DNA of 47,826 nucleotides. Source: Terriglobia bacterium (GTDB lineage Bacteria > Acidobacteriota > Terriglobia > Bryobacterales > Bryobacteraceae). The stretch lies in contig JAIQFL010000040.1 of the NCBI GenBank assembly GCA_020073365.1, positions 1 to 47,826 of the forward strand. The letters are read 5' to 3'. A model generated the notes under the pieces. It saw nothing but the letters and a program-made list of their open reading frames with translations, ran no database searches and had not been told where the DNA came from. The first letter of the stretch is position 1. Each line of letters begins with the position of its first letter. Of the stretch, positions 7,729 through 15,451 are shown in pieces. The translations under genes were made by a program, and so were the position numbers.

Positions 7729-10700
7729 ATGCGGATCAACTTATTCGGCAACCTACGGATCAGCTTTGCGGGACGCCCGGTCACGGCTGTTAGCACGAAC
7801 CGTCTCCAATCCTTGATCGCATATCTCATCCTTCATGGCAATGCGCCGCAGCCGCGAGAGCGATTGGCCTTTTTGCTGTGGCCGGCCTCCAGCGAATCGC
7901 AGGCACGGACGAATCTGCGGCAACTTCTGCATCATCTGAAGCGAGCTTTGCCGGCCGAAGGCAACTGGCTGGAGACTACTCATTTCGCGGTTCAATGGCG
8001 GCAAGACGCTACGTGTTCGATCGACGTCGTTGACTTCCAGGCGGCCATTGCCGATGCTGCCTCCGCACGAACGGAGAATGATCGCGCGCGGGAGATCCAA
8101 GCCCTCACAACCGCGGCCGAAGTCTATGAAGACGACCTTCTGCCTGGACTCTACGACGATTGGCTCACGCCAGTGCGCGAAGAGTACCGGAAGCGGATTT
8201 CCGAGGTGTTGCAGCGGCTCGCCACGCTGTTCGAAGAGCAAAAGGAATACGCAGAGGCAATCCCGTCGGCCGAGCGGCTTGTCGCACTCGATCCGCTGAG
8301 CGAGTCGCACCATCAGCTCCTGATCCGGCTGCATGCCGCCAATCACGACCGATCGAGCGCGCTGCGCGCGTACCACCAGTGCATGCGCATTCTGCGGCGC
8401 GAACTGGGCGTGGAGCCGGGTCCGGCGACGCTCGGGTTGTTTGAACGAATTCTGAAGGCGGAGCCCGGGGCTTCCGGCGATCTGGCGTCCGGATCGCCGG
8501 TGGCGAAGCCGGTCTCGCATCTGCAGAAAGTGCGGGCCCTGATCGGCCGCAAGATGGAATGGCATCAATTGACCTCGGCGTGGCAGTCAGCGGTGGAGGA
8601 AGGTCCCCGAGTGGCCGTGATCTCGGGTGAACCGGGGATCGGTAAGACGAGGCTCGCGGACGAGTTATATCAAGCCTGTGTGCGCCAGGGACATGCGGCC
8701 GCGCGCAGCCGCTGTTACGCCGGACAGGGGCAAGTGGCCTATGCACCCGTGGCGGAGTGGCTCCGGTCCGATGCGGTTCGCGCGGGCTGGAGCAGCCTCA
8801 AGCCCCAGCAGGTCGCGGAACTCGCGCGCCTGGCGCCGGAGATCCGTGAGCAGTTTCCCGATCTCGAACTGCTCCAGCGAGGACCGAGCCCGCTCGCCGA
8901 AAACTGGCAGCGGCTCCATTTCTATCAATCGCTGACCGCGGCTTTCGGAAACAGCCGGAAGCCGCTGCTGCTGTATCTGGACGACATGCAATGGTGCGAT
9001 CCCGACTCGTTTGAGTGGCTCCATGCTCTGTTGACCTCGTCCGTCGCGGCTGGGATTCTGGTGCTGGGGACGGTGCGGGCGGAAGAGACCGGCCGCGAAC
9101 ATCCGTTCACCCGGTTTCTGGCGGGGCTGCGGCAATCCGGGATGGTTCTGGAACTTCCACTGGAGCCTTTGGATGCCGGGGAGACGGCCGAACTGGCGCG
9201 CCTCGAATCCGCGAAACCGCTGGAAAGCGGGGACTGGGGAGAGATCTTCCGGGCCACTCGAGGCAATCCGCTTTTTGTGGTGGAGAGCGTTCGCGCTGGA
9301 CTCCAGAGCACGCGGGTGCATGCCGTAATCGCATCGCGCCTGGCACAACTTACGGCGCCCTCTTACGAATTGGCTGGCCTGGCGAGCGTGATCGGGAGAC
9401 CGTTCTCCTTCGAATTGCTGGAGAAGGCTACGGATTGGGATGAAGCCAGCGTTTCCCAGGCACTCGACGAACTGTGGCGGCGGCGCATCGTCGAAAGCCG
9501 CGGGGCTTCCGAATACGATTTCACACACGACCGCCTGCGCGAAGTCGCCTGCGCGGAACTGAGCCTGGTGCGCCGGCGTTTTCTGCACCGGCGCGTGGCA
9601 CGGGCGACGGCCGAGGTGTATGCGGCCGACATCGAAAGCTGGAACGGACAGATTGCCTCGCACTTCGAACAGGCCGGAATGGCGGAAGAGGCCATCGAAC
9701 ATTACCGGCGCGCGGCTGCTTATGCGCGGCAGCGATATGCGGATAGTGAAGCGGCGGACTTGCTGAGGCGGGCCCTGGCGCTGTGCCGGGCATTTCCCGA
9801 GTCTGGCCGGAGGCTGACACAGGAACTGGATTTGCTGGTAACCCTCGGTGCGGCGCTGGTGACTACGGAAGGATACTCGACAGCGGAAGTGGGCGAGACG
9901 TACCACCGGGCGCTGGATCTTTCGAGCCAGCTCGACAATCGCAGTGTTTTCGCGATTCTGAGCGGCGCCTGGGTCTTTCACGCAGTGCGGGGCGATCTGG
10001 AGAAGGCCCGGCAGTTCAGCCTCGACTTTCTGAGAGCGGCAGAACGGGAACCGACTCCGGGGCTGATGCTGGCGGGGAACTTCCTGCTGGGATGCTCCCT
10101 GTTTCATTTGGGCCAACTGGAAGCATCGCTGGAACATATGACCGCGGCGATCGGCACACACGGCGGCCCCGCGGAATCCGTCCTGGCGCTGTTTGCCGGG
10201 CCGGACCTCGGCGTTTTTTGCCGTTCTTACCTGGCCCATCTGGCGTGGCATCGCGGAGACGGGGAGGCCGCGGATGGTCACGCCGCGGAAGCGATCGCGG
10301 CGGCGAACCGGATGCGTCACCCGTTCAGCCAGGCGATCGCGCTCGACTACGCCGCGATGCTGCACGCCTTCCGCGGGGAGAGCGGCCGAGCGCTCGAACG
10401 CGGGCAGGAAGCCGTGGAACTGTGCAGGCGGCATGGCTTTGCCTACTACCTTGCCATAGGGAATGTCCTCACAGGTTGGGCGAGAGCTGCGGAAAGCGAT
10501 GTGGCTGCGGGCCTGGCACAACTTCGCGAGGGTCTGGAGACGATGCGTGCCTTGCGCGCCGAAATACGCCTGCCGTACTACTGCGCGCTGCTGGCGGAGA
10601 CGTTCGGGCGCGCCGGACTGGTTGGCGAGGCCCTGGCAAGTGTCTCGACCGGATTTGGGTTTGCGAGCAAGAACGGCGAGGAATGGGCGGTCGCGGAGCT

Positions 10701-10872
10701 GCATCGAGTGCAGGGCAATCTGCTGGCATTCGAAGGAAAGGCCGAACCGGCGCGCGCCAGCTACCGGCGGGGTGTCGAGGCCGCCCGGCGGTCCGGTTCG
10801 CTGGCATTCGAGCAACGGTTGTTAATTCTAGCCGGCGGAACGGCCGCATCCGCCTCCACAGAACGCTCCTAG
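7729..10872 (+). CDS. SARP/AfsR-like ATPase transcriptional regulator
   Basis: A 1047-aa STAND-type regulator. Residues 1-90 form an OmpR-like winged helix (MRINLFGNLRI start, typical of SARP/BTAD proteins). Residues 95-250 are the bacterial transcriptional activation domain, with TPR-like helices ending ELGVEPGPATLGLFERIL. An AAA/NACHT-like ATPase follows, with Walker A GEPGIGKTR (about 300-308) and Walker B LLLYLDDMQWCD (about 412-423). The remaining C-terminus, from about 640, is TPR-like helical repeat. Such proteins bind DNA after nucleotide-dependent switching in response to a ligand sensed by the repeats. It lies 68 nt upstream of the FAD oxidoreductase start in the same direction and may activate it. 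No Shine-Dalgarno sequence precedes the ATG, so translation could be leaderless or the start slightly off. Confidence 0.88.
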   Translation: MRINLFGNLRISFAGRPVTAVSTNRLQSLIAYLILHGNAPQPRERLAFLLWPASSESQARTNLRQLLHHLKRALPAEGNWLETTHFAVQWRQDATCSIDVVDFQAAIADAASARTENDRAREIQALTTAAEVYEDDLLPGLYDDWLTPVREEYRKRISEVLQRLATLFEEQKEYAEAIPSAERLVALDPLSESHHQLLIRLHAANHDRSSALRAYHQCMRILRRELGVEPGPATLGLFERILKAEPGASGDLASGSPVAKPVSHLQKVRALIGRKMEWHQLTSAWQSAVEEGPRVAVISGEPGIGKTRLADELYQACVRQGHAAARSRCYAGQGQVAYAPVAEWLRSDAVRAGWSSLKPQQVAELARLAPEIREQFPDLELLQRGPSPLAENWQRLHFYQSLTAAFGNSRKPLLLYLDDMQWCDPDSFEWLHALLTSSVAAGILVLGTVRAEETGREHPFTRFLAGLRQSGMVLELPLEPLDAGETAELARLESAKPLESGDWGEIFRATRGNPLFVVESVRAGLQSTRVHAVIASRLAQLTAPSYELAGLASVIGRPFSFELLEKATDWDEASVSQALDELWRRRIVESRGASEYDFTHDRLREVACAELSLVRRRFLHRRVARATAEVYAADIESWNGQIASHFEQAGMAEEAIEHYRRAAAYARQRYADSEAADLLRRALALCRAFPESGRRLTQELDLLVTLGAALVTTEGYSTAEVGETYHRALDLSSQLDNRSVFAILSGAWVFHAVRGDLEKARQFSLDFLRAAEREPTPGLMLAGNFLLGCSLFHLGQLEASLEHMTAAIGTHGGPAESVLALFAGPDLGVFCRSYLAHLAWHRGDGEAADGHAAEAIAAANRMRHPFSQAIALDYAAMLHAFRGESGRALERGQEAVELCRRHGFAYYLAIGNVLTGWARAAESDVAAGLAQLREGLETMRALRAEIRLPYYCALLAETFGRAGLVGEALASVSTGFGFASKNGEEWAVAELHRVQGNLLAFEGKAEPARASYRRGVEAARRSGSLAFEQRLLILAGGTAASASTERS

Positions 10873-10940
10873 AACGCCTTCTCATCCAAAGTGGACTTAT
10901 ATGGCGCGGATGAACTCCGCGTCTTCAAAGGAGGGTGTCA

Positions 10941-12320
10941 ATGTCATTACAGCAAGCAATTACCGAATTTCGCGGCCAGTTCCGCGGCACAGTGGTCGAA
11001 CCCCAAGATGCGGCATACGAGGAGGCGAGGAAAGTCTATAACGGGATGATCGATCGCAGGCCAAGGCTGATCGCCAGGTGCACCGATGTCGCCGATGTGA
11101 TCGCCGCCGTGCGGATGGCGAAGGCCAATGACCTGCGGGTTTCAATCCGTGGCGGAGGGCACAATGCGGCGGGTCTGGGCGTCTGCGATGACGGCCTGGT
11201 GATCGACCTGGCGCCGATCAAGTACGTGAGAGTAGATCCGTCCGCGCGCACCGTGCTGGTGGGCGCGGGCTGCACCTGGGCCGAGGTGGATCATGCCACC
11301 CATGCCTTCGGACTGGCAGTGCCCTCCGGCATCATCTCGAGCACGGGGGTTGCCGGGCTGACGTTGGGCGGAGGAATGGGCCACCTGACCCGCAAGTACG
11401 GGCTGACCATCGACAACCTGCTCTCGGTCGATATGGTGCTGGCAGACGGTAGTTTTGTGGTCGCGAGCGAAGAGGAGAACGCCGATCTGTTCTGGGCTGT
11501 GCGCGGCGGCGGGGGGAACTTTGGCGTCGTGACCTCATTCCTGTTTGAGGCGCACCCGGTCGGCACTGTTTGCGCCGGCCCCATGCTCTGGAATCTGGAC
11601 GATGCGGCGGATGTGATGAAGTGGTACCGGGAGTTCATCACGCAGGCGCCCGAAGAAATGAACGGCTTCTTCGCAATGATGACCGTACCTCCGGGACCGC
11701 CTTTCCCCGAGGAGTTGCACCTGCGCAAGATGTGCGCGATTGTGTGGTGCTATCCAGGCTCGATGGAGCAGGCGAATACGATTCTGGAACCGATTCGCAG
11801 TTACCGCCCGCCGGCGTTCGAGTTCTTTGTGCCGATGCCGTATCCGATGCTTCAGGGGATGTTCGATGGGATTTACCCGACGGGTCTTCAGTGGTATTGG
11901 AAGGCCGATTTCTTCAAAGAGCTCAGCGACGCAGCAATCGAGAAGCACATCGAACACGGGTCCCTTCTGCCAACCTGGCAGTCGGGTATGCACCTGTATC
12001 CGGTGAATGGAAAAGTGAATCGTGTGGGCGAAGGCGACACCGCGTTCAGCCATCGCGATGCCGTCTGGAGCGAGGTGATTGTGGGAGTGGATCCCGATCC
12101 GGCGAACGTACGGAAGATCACCGAATGGGCCAAAGGGTATTACGATGCGCTGCATCCGTTCGGCACCGGTGGCGCCTATCTGAATTTCATGATGGAAGAA
12201 GGCGAGGACCGGATTCGGGCCACGTACCGGGGAAATTACGCGCGGCTGGCGGCGGTCAAAGCGAAGTACGATCCCGAAAACTTCTTCCGGGTGAATCAGA
12301 ACATCCGGCCGGCGGCATAG
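10941..12320 (+). CDS. FAD-linked oxidoreductase, berberine-bridge (BBE) type
   Basis: A 459-aa flavoprotein of the FAD_binding_4/BBE (PCMH-type) family, which oxidises diverse small molecules, often sugars or secondary metabolites. The PCMH FAD-binding domain is clear: SIRGGGHNAAG (about 69-79), with His74 as the probable covalent FAD anchor, then VDPSARTVLVGAGCTW, TLGGGMGHLTRKYGLTIDN and WAVRGGGGNFGVV. The C-terminal BBE motif is YLNFMMEEG, followed by YDPENFFRVNQNI. There is no signal peptide, so it is probably cytoplasmic. An in-frame GTG at 10935 overlaps the ribosome-binding site AAGGAGGG (10928-10935), so the ATG at 10941 is the start. It follows the SARP-like regulator and precedes an ECF sigma/GNAT pair. 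Confidence 0.9.
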   Translation: MSLQQAITEFRGQFRGTVVEPQDAAYEEARKVYNGMIDRRPRLIARCTDVADVIAAVRMAKANDLRVSIRGGGHNAAGLGVCDDGLVIDLAPIKYVRVDPSARTVLVGAGCTWAEVDHATHAFGLAVPSGIISSTGVAGLTLGGGMGHLTRKYGLTIDNLLSVDMVLADGSFVVASEEENADLFWAVRGGGGNFGVVTSFLFEAHPVGTVCAGPMLWNLDDAADVMKWYREFITQAPEEMNGFFAMMTVPPGPPFPEELHLRKMCAIVWCYPGSMEQANTILEPIRSYRPPAFEFFVPMPYPMLQGMFDGIYPTGLQWYWKADFFKELSDAAIEKHIEHGSLLPTWQSGMHLYPVNGKVNRVGEGDTAFSHRDAVWSEVIVGVDPDPANVRKITEWAKGYYDALHPFGTGGAYLNFMMEEGEDRIRATYRGNYARLAAVKAKYDPENFFRVNQNIRPAA

Positions 12321-12399
12321 CCGGACGGTGTCGATTTCCCGCACTTTCAATCGTTATTAGAGCAGAATGCGAGAGCCGCATTCGGAGGGATTAAATCTG

Positions 12400-12996
12400 A
12401 TGAATACCACAATGATTTCGCAGAACTCTTTTCAGGCCGGTTGGGTCGGACGCCCGCAGGCAGTGGATAGTTGTGCTTCTTTTGCGCTAGTGAAGGCCTT
12501 CGGTGACCGCATCTATTCCATCGCGAAACGTATCACGCAGAATGACGATGCTGCTGAGGATGTCCTGATCGAGACGTTTCTGGAGGTTTGCTCGGATTTG
12601 GATGGATGCCAGGAGGACGGAGAGGTTTGGCTTCGGCTCGTGACGATTGCGGTCAGAGAGGCCTTCTCGAAGCTTCACAACCGAGGTGAGGGCTGTCCGC
12701 TCCTTGATCGAGTCGCCGATTCGTATGAGGACCTGGTGGTTCGTGAATTTTCCGTTTGGGGCGATAACTATCACCAACGCTATTCCCGGGAACGGACGAC
12801 CTGCGTATTGGAGCATGGCCTTCGGAGCCTGGATCCAATGTATCGAACGGTATTCGTGCTTCGCGATATCGAGGGGATCTCAGTCGAGCACATCGCAAAG
12901 ATCGTAAATCGTTCCGACGCAGCGGTTGAGGTCTGCCTGCTCAGCGCCCGCCTCCAACTTCGGGAGATGTTGACGCGGCAGATGAGGCAGCAGTAG
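12400..12996 (+). CDS. ECF-like sigma-70 factor
   Basis: A 198-aa sigma factor. Region 2 is visible as FALVKAFGDRIYSIAKRITQ followed by NDDAAEDVLIETFLEV, the classic ECF 'DAEDVxQETFL' pattern. Region 4 is LRSLDPMYRTVFVLRDIEGI followed by SVEHIAKIVNRSDAAVEVCL, a helix-turn-helix that reads the -35 box. It belongs to a different subgroup from the two TIGR02999-type factors in this window and is closer to RpoE-like ECFs. GGAGGGA at 12384-12390 sets the start at ATG 12400, although the frame is open back to 12367. Its TAG stop overlaps the GTG start of the next gene by 1 nt, so the acetyltransferase is translationally coupled. No anti-sigma gene is evident. Confidence 0.85.
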   Translation: MNTTMISQNSFQAGWVGRPQAVDSCASFALVKAFGDRIYSIAKRITQNDDAAEDVLIETFLEVCSDLDGCQEDGEVWLRLVTIAVREAFSKLHNRGEGCPLLDRVADSYEDLVVREFSVWGDNYHQRYSRERTTCVLEHGLRSLDPMYRTVFVLRDIEGISVEHIAKIVNRSDAAVEVCLLSARLQLREMLTRQMRQQ

Positions 12997-13622
12997 TGAA
13001 AGCCGATATTCAAATCCAGGCGATCGGCCCACCGCAGCGGGATCTGCTGATCACAATGTATGACCGGTTCGACCCACTCGGCGCGGCGCTTGGTCTGCCG
13101 CCTCGCACGGCGGAAGCACGCCACAACTGGATCGGGAGTGCGCTGGGCCAGATCGTGAATGTAGCGGCCTTCTCGCCGGCCGGAGAGGTCGTGGGACATT
13201 GCTTCCTGGCCGCGGACAAGCCAGGCTCCGCGGAGATGGCGGTCTTCGTGCGCCAGGAATCTCGGAGGAGAGGCATCGGAGCGGCCCTCCTGAAGAAGGC
13301 GCTGGAGTGGGGATGGGCGGCGGGGCTAGGGCGTGTGTGGGCCGTGACCGCGTACGATAACGGAGCCGCTCTGCGCCTGCTAATGAGCCGTGGCTTCCGC
13401 CTGGTGCAGTCCGCTTCTGCTGTGGTCGAGTTGGACATCGATTTGCCCGTCCCGTGGGCCGCTCGCGAGATGCTGCAGCCGCTTCGGGATCTCTCGTTCG
13501 GCGGGCATGGGGAAGATGTTCCGGGATGCACGATTGGGCCGGATTCACCCCGACGAACTCTTTCTTCAGCGGGCAAGACGGCGTTGGGAATCAGCCCCGA
13601 TGAACAGCCCCGCTGGGGTTAG
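12996..13622 (+). CDS. GNAT-family N-acetyltransferase
   Basis: A 208-aa GNAT enzyme, which transfers an acetyl group from acetyl-CoA to an amine. Motif A is intact: AVFVRQESRRRGIGAALLKKAL (about residues 78-99), with the RRGIG pyrophosphate-binding loop. Motif B follows as AYDNGAALRLLMSRGFRLV. The last ~50 residues, after about residue 160, are not part of the domain and have low complexity. The GTG start at 12996 shares a base with the sigma factor stop, indicating one transcript and coupled translation. The substrate is unknown. Coupling of a GNAT to an ECF sigma could mean that it modifies the sigma factor or is simply co-regulated; the sequence does not decide. Confidence 0.8.
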   Translation: MKADIQIQAIGPPQRDLLITMYDRFDPLGAALGLPPRTAEARHNWIGSALGQIVNVAAFSPAGEVVGHCFLAADKPGSAEMAVFVRQESRRRGIGAALLKKALEWGWAAGLGRVWAVTAYDNGAALRLLMSRGFRLVQSASAVVELDIDLPVPWAAREMLQPLRDLSFGGHGEDVPGCTIGPDSPRRTLSSAGKTALGISPDEQPRWG

Positions 13623-13658
13623 AAACCGAATCGGATCAACTACTGACAAGGAGGAATT

Positions 13659-14015
13659 ATGAGAATGATGTCTACGAGTGATGTTCTGGATCGTCATCTG
13701 AAGTCTTTTGCTGCGTACGACCTCGACGGCGTACTGGCCGATTACTCATCGGATGCAGTATTGTTTACGCCCACCGGACCGTTAAAAGGTCCAGACGCGA
13801 TCAAGCCCCTCTTTCAGGCCCTGGTTTCGGAGTTTGCAAAGCCGGGCTCCTCGTTTACGATGCAGCAGCGATCGATTGAGGGTGATCACGCCTATATTCT
13901 CTGGACCGCAGAAACGGCAGACAATTCGTACGAATTCGCTACCGACACATTTGTTGTGCGGAACGGGAAAATATTAGCCCAATCCTTCGCTGCCAAGGTC
14001 AAACCGAAGCGCTGA
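13659..14015 (+). CDS. SnoaL/NTF2-like small protein
   Basis: A 118-aa protein of the NTF2-like fold (SnoaL/DUF4440 group). It matches the usual pattern: an N-terminal helix pair (VLDRHLKSFAAYDLDGVLAD), then YSSDAVLFTPTGPLKGPDAIKPLF, then curved strands (SSFTMQQRSIEGDHAYILWT and the FVVRNGKILAQSF end). Members bind small hydrophobic ligands or act as isomerases or cyclases; many are of unknown role. AAGGAGG at 13648-13654, with about 4-nt spacing, supports ATG 13659; an ATG three codons on is a weaker alternative. The gene is 36 nt after the GNAT gene in the same direction and is probably part of the same operon. Confidence 0.78.
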   Translation: MRMMSTSDVLDRHLKSFAAYDLDGVLADYSSDAVLFTPTGPLKGPDAIKPLFQALVSEFAKPGSSFTMQQRSIEGDHAYILWTAETADNSYEFATDTFVVRNGKILAQSFAAKVKPKR

Positions 14016-14408
14016 ACAGCCGGTCCAGCAGACCTCGCGGCGGCATTGCTGCCGGATTACGCGCAACCCCGAAGTTGGTAACACCTGCGAAATTCGCCAG
14101 CACTTGTATGATGACGGAGGCTCGGCGCATTACAGGGGTAAAACCTTTTGACCGAGCGGCTTATCGCCTTCCGGAGTCGGTCCGTTTACCGCAGGTACAG
14201 GTAGAGGGACGAGGCTCACGATACCTGAACAGCACGGCGTGCGGTCGCGGGAATCGTGTGCACCTTCCCTTCTCAATGGCGTGCTGGCGCGCATCGGTTC
14301 GCAGCCGCCGGAATCGGATAGACCGGGGCCGGCGGCCGGGGCCGCGCGAGCGAGTGACGCCATAGCAGGTAGCACAATACAAACGAACTTGGTGAAAGGA
14401 CAACATTT
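14016..14408 (+). other. Gene-free stretch between SnoaL-like and DUF3455 genes
   Basis: No supported coding region lies in these 393 nt. Short open frames here lack ribosome-binding sites and have shadow-like composition. A GC-rich, weakly palindromic patch lies near 14320-14345. The end of the stretch (GAAAGGA at about 14394-14400) is the ribosome-binding site of the next gene. It presumably holds that gene's promoter, but I cannot point to clear -35/-10 boxes. Confidence 0.5.
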
Positions 14409-15056
14409 GTGAAAAACATTTTTCGGTATTTCCTAGCAGTCGGCGTCGTCGGTGTTTCTCTGGGATCCTCCGTAGCATTGGCCCAGACGGCGGCAATCAA
14501 CGGCATCAATGTACCAACTGTGCCGGCGAATCTTCAGGTCCCCGAAGGTAACATGGTCTTTCTTGGTGGCCACGCCCAGGGTACTCAGAACTACATCTGT
14601 CTGCCCTCAGGTGGCAGCTTCGCGTGGACATTCTTCTCACCCCAAGCCACGTTGTTGTTCGACTACAGATTGGGTCCCATTGACTTCAAGCAGCAAATCA
14701 TCACGCACTTTCTGAGCCCCAACCCGGTGGAAAACGGCACGGGCCGTGCGACCTGGCAGAGCTCCATTGATACGAGCGCTGTTTGGGCGAAGGTGGCCCC
14801 CGGCGGGTCCACATCCGATCCCGCTTTCGTCGCGTCCGGCGCGATTCCCTGGTTGCTCCTCGCGGCCGTGGGGACGCAGCGCGGCCCCAACGGAGGCGAC
14901 ATTCTCGCGAACACTACCTTCGTCCAACGCTTGAATACCGCCGGAGGGGTTGCACCTTCCGCCGGGTGCAGTCAGGCAAGCAATGTCGGAGCCACGGCAC
15001 TCGTGCCGTACACCGCCGACTACTTCTTCTATAAAGCGATCCCTAGAAGTAACTGA
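14409..15056 (+). CDS. DUF3455 family exported protein
   Basis: A 215-aa protein with a signal peptide (residues 1-26, ending VALAQTA). The mature part matches the DUF3455 layout: VPANLQVPEGNMVFLGGHAQ followed by GTQNYIC, a TWQSS strand, a GAIPWLLLAAVG motif, FVQRLNTAGGVAP and a terminal PYTADYFFYKA. The family is common in soil bacteria and fungi and is exported or periplasmic, with no known biochemical role. The GTG start at 14409 follows an AAAGGA ribosome-binding site. Composition matches the neighbours. The gene stands alone, 390 nt from each flanking gene. Confidence 0.8.
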   Translation: MKNIFRYFLAVGVVGVSLGSSVALAQTAAINGINVPTVPANLQVPEGNMVFLGGHAQGTQNYICLPSGGSFAWTFFSPQATLLFDYRLGPIDFKQQIITHFLSPNPVENGTGRATWQSSIDTSAVWAKVAPGGSTSDPAFVASGAIPWLLLAAVGTQRGPNGGDILANTTFVQRLNTAGGVAPSAGCSQASNVGATALVPYTADYFFYKAIPRSN

Positions 15057-15451
15057 TTTACGGGGCGGTCAGACTCGTCAGTGGCGACAACCGCGGCGCG
15101 AACGAGTCTAGCCGCCCCACGGCAACGCTTGCCGGAGTTCGGATCAAGCGCTAATTCTTCGTTTGCATCACGCAGGTTCAGACTGAAGAGTAATGGAGGC
15201 CGAGAATCATGGATCTGATCATTTCGAGTGGCTATCCGGTTCTGGAAGCCAGTGAACCAATCGTGCGCCGGAAACCAGATCGACCTGTAACGGCAAGACC
15301 GGTCACCCGGCAAACGGCCGCAACCCAACGCCGCCGCTCAGTTCCGTTCAATTCTTCCGGCGGATTCCGCAGGTACTACATGGAGTCTCGCAGCAGCGGG
15401 CGCGGCGAATTCGTGGAACCCGGTTAAGCGGTTCACACCGGCTCGGGCGAA
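15057..15451 (+). other. Intergenic stretch with one doubtful small ORF
   Basis: These 395 nt separate the DUF3455 gene from a large kinase. A 72-codon frame at 15209-15427 has TGGAGG 9 nt before its ATG, but its product is Arg/Ser/Pro-rich with no recognisable fold, so I do not call it a gene. The kinase ATG at 15452 has no strong ribosome-binding site; the promoter is probably in this stretch. Confidence 0.4.

Noticed and set aside
8665-10815. 716-codon open frame on the minus strand
   Set aside because: It lies fully antisense to the SARP-like ATPase gene, whose Walker motifs and domains are clear. The frame is rich in Arg/Gln/Pro with no domain, a typical shadow in GC-rich DNA.
15209-15427. 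72-aa ORF with a fair ribosome-binding site
   Set aside because: Low-complexity Arg/Ser/Pro composition and no fold. Listed as doubtful rather than called as a gene.
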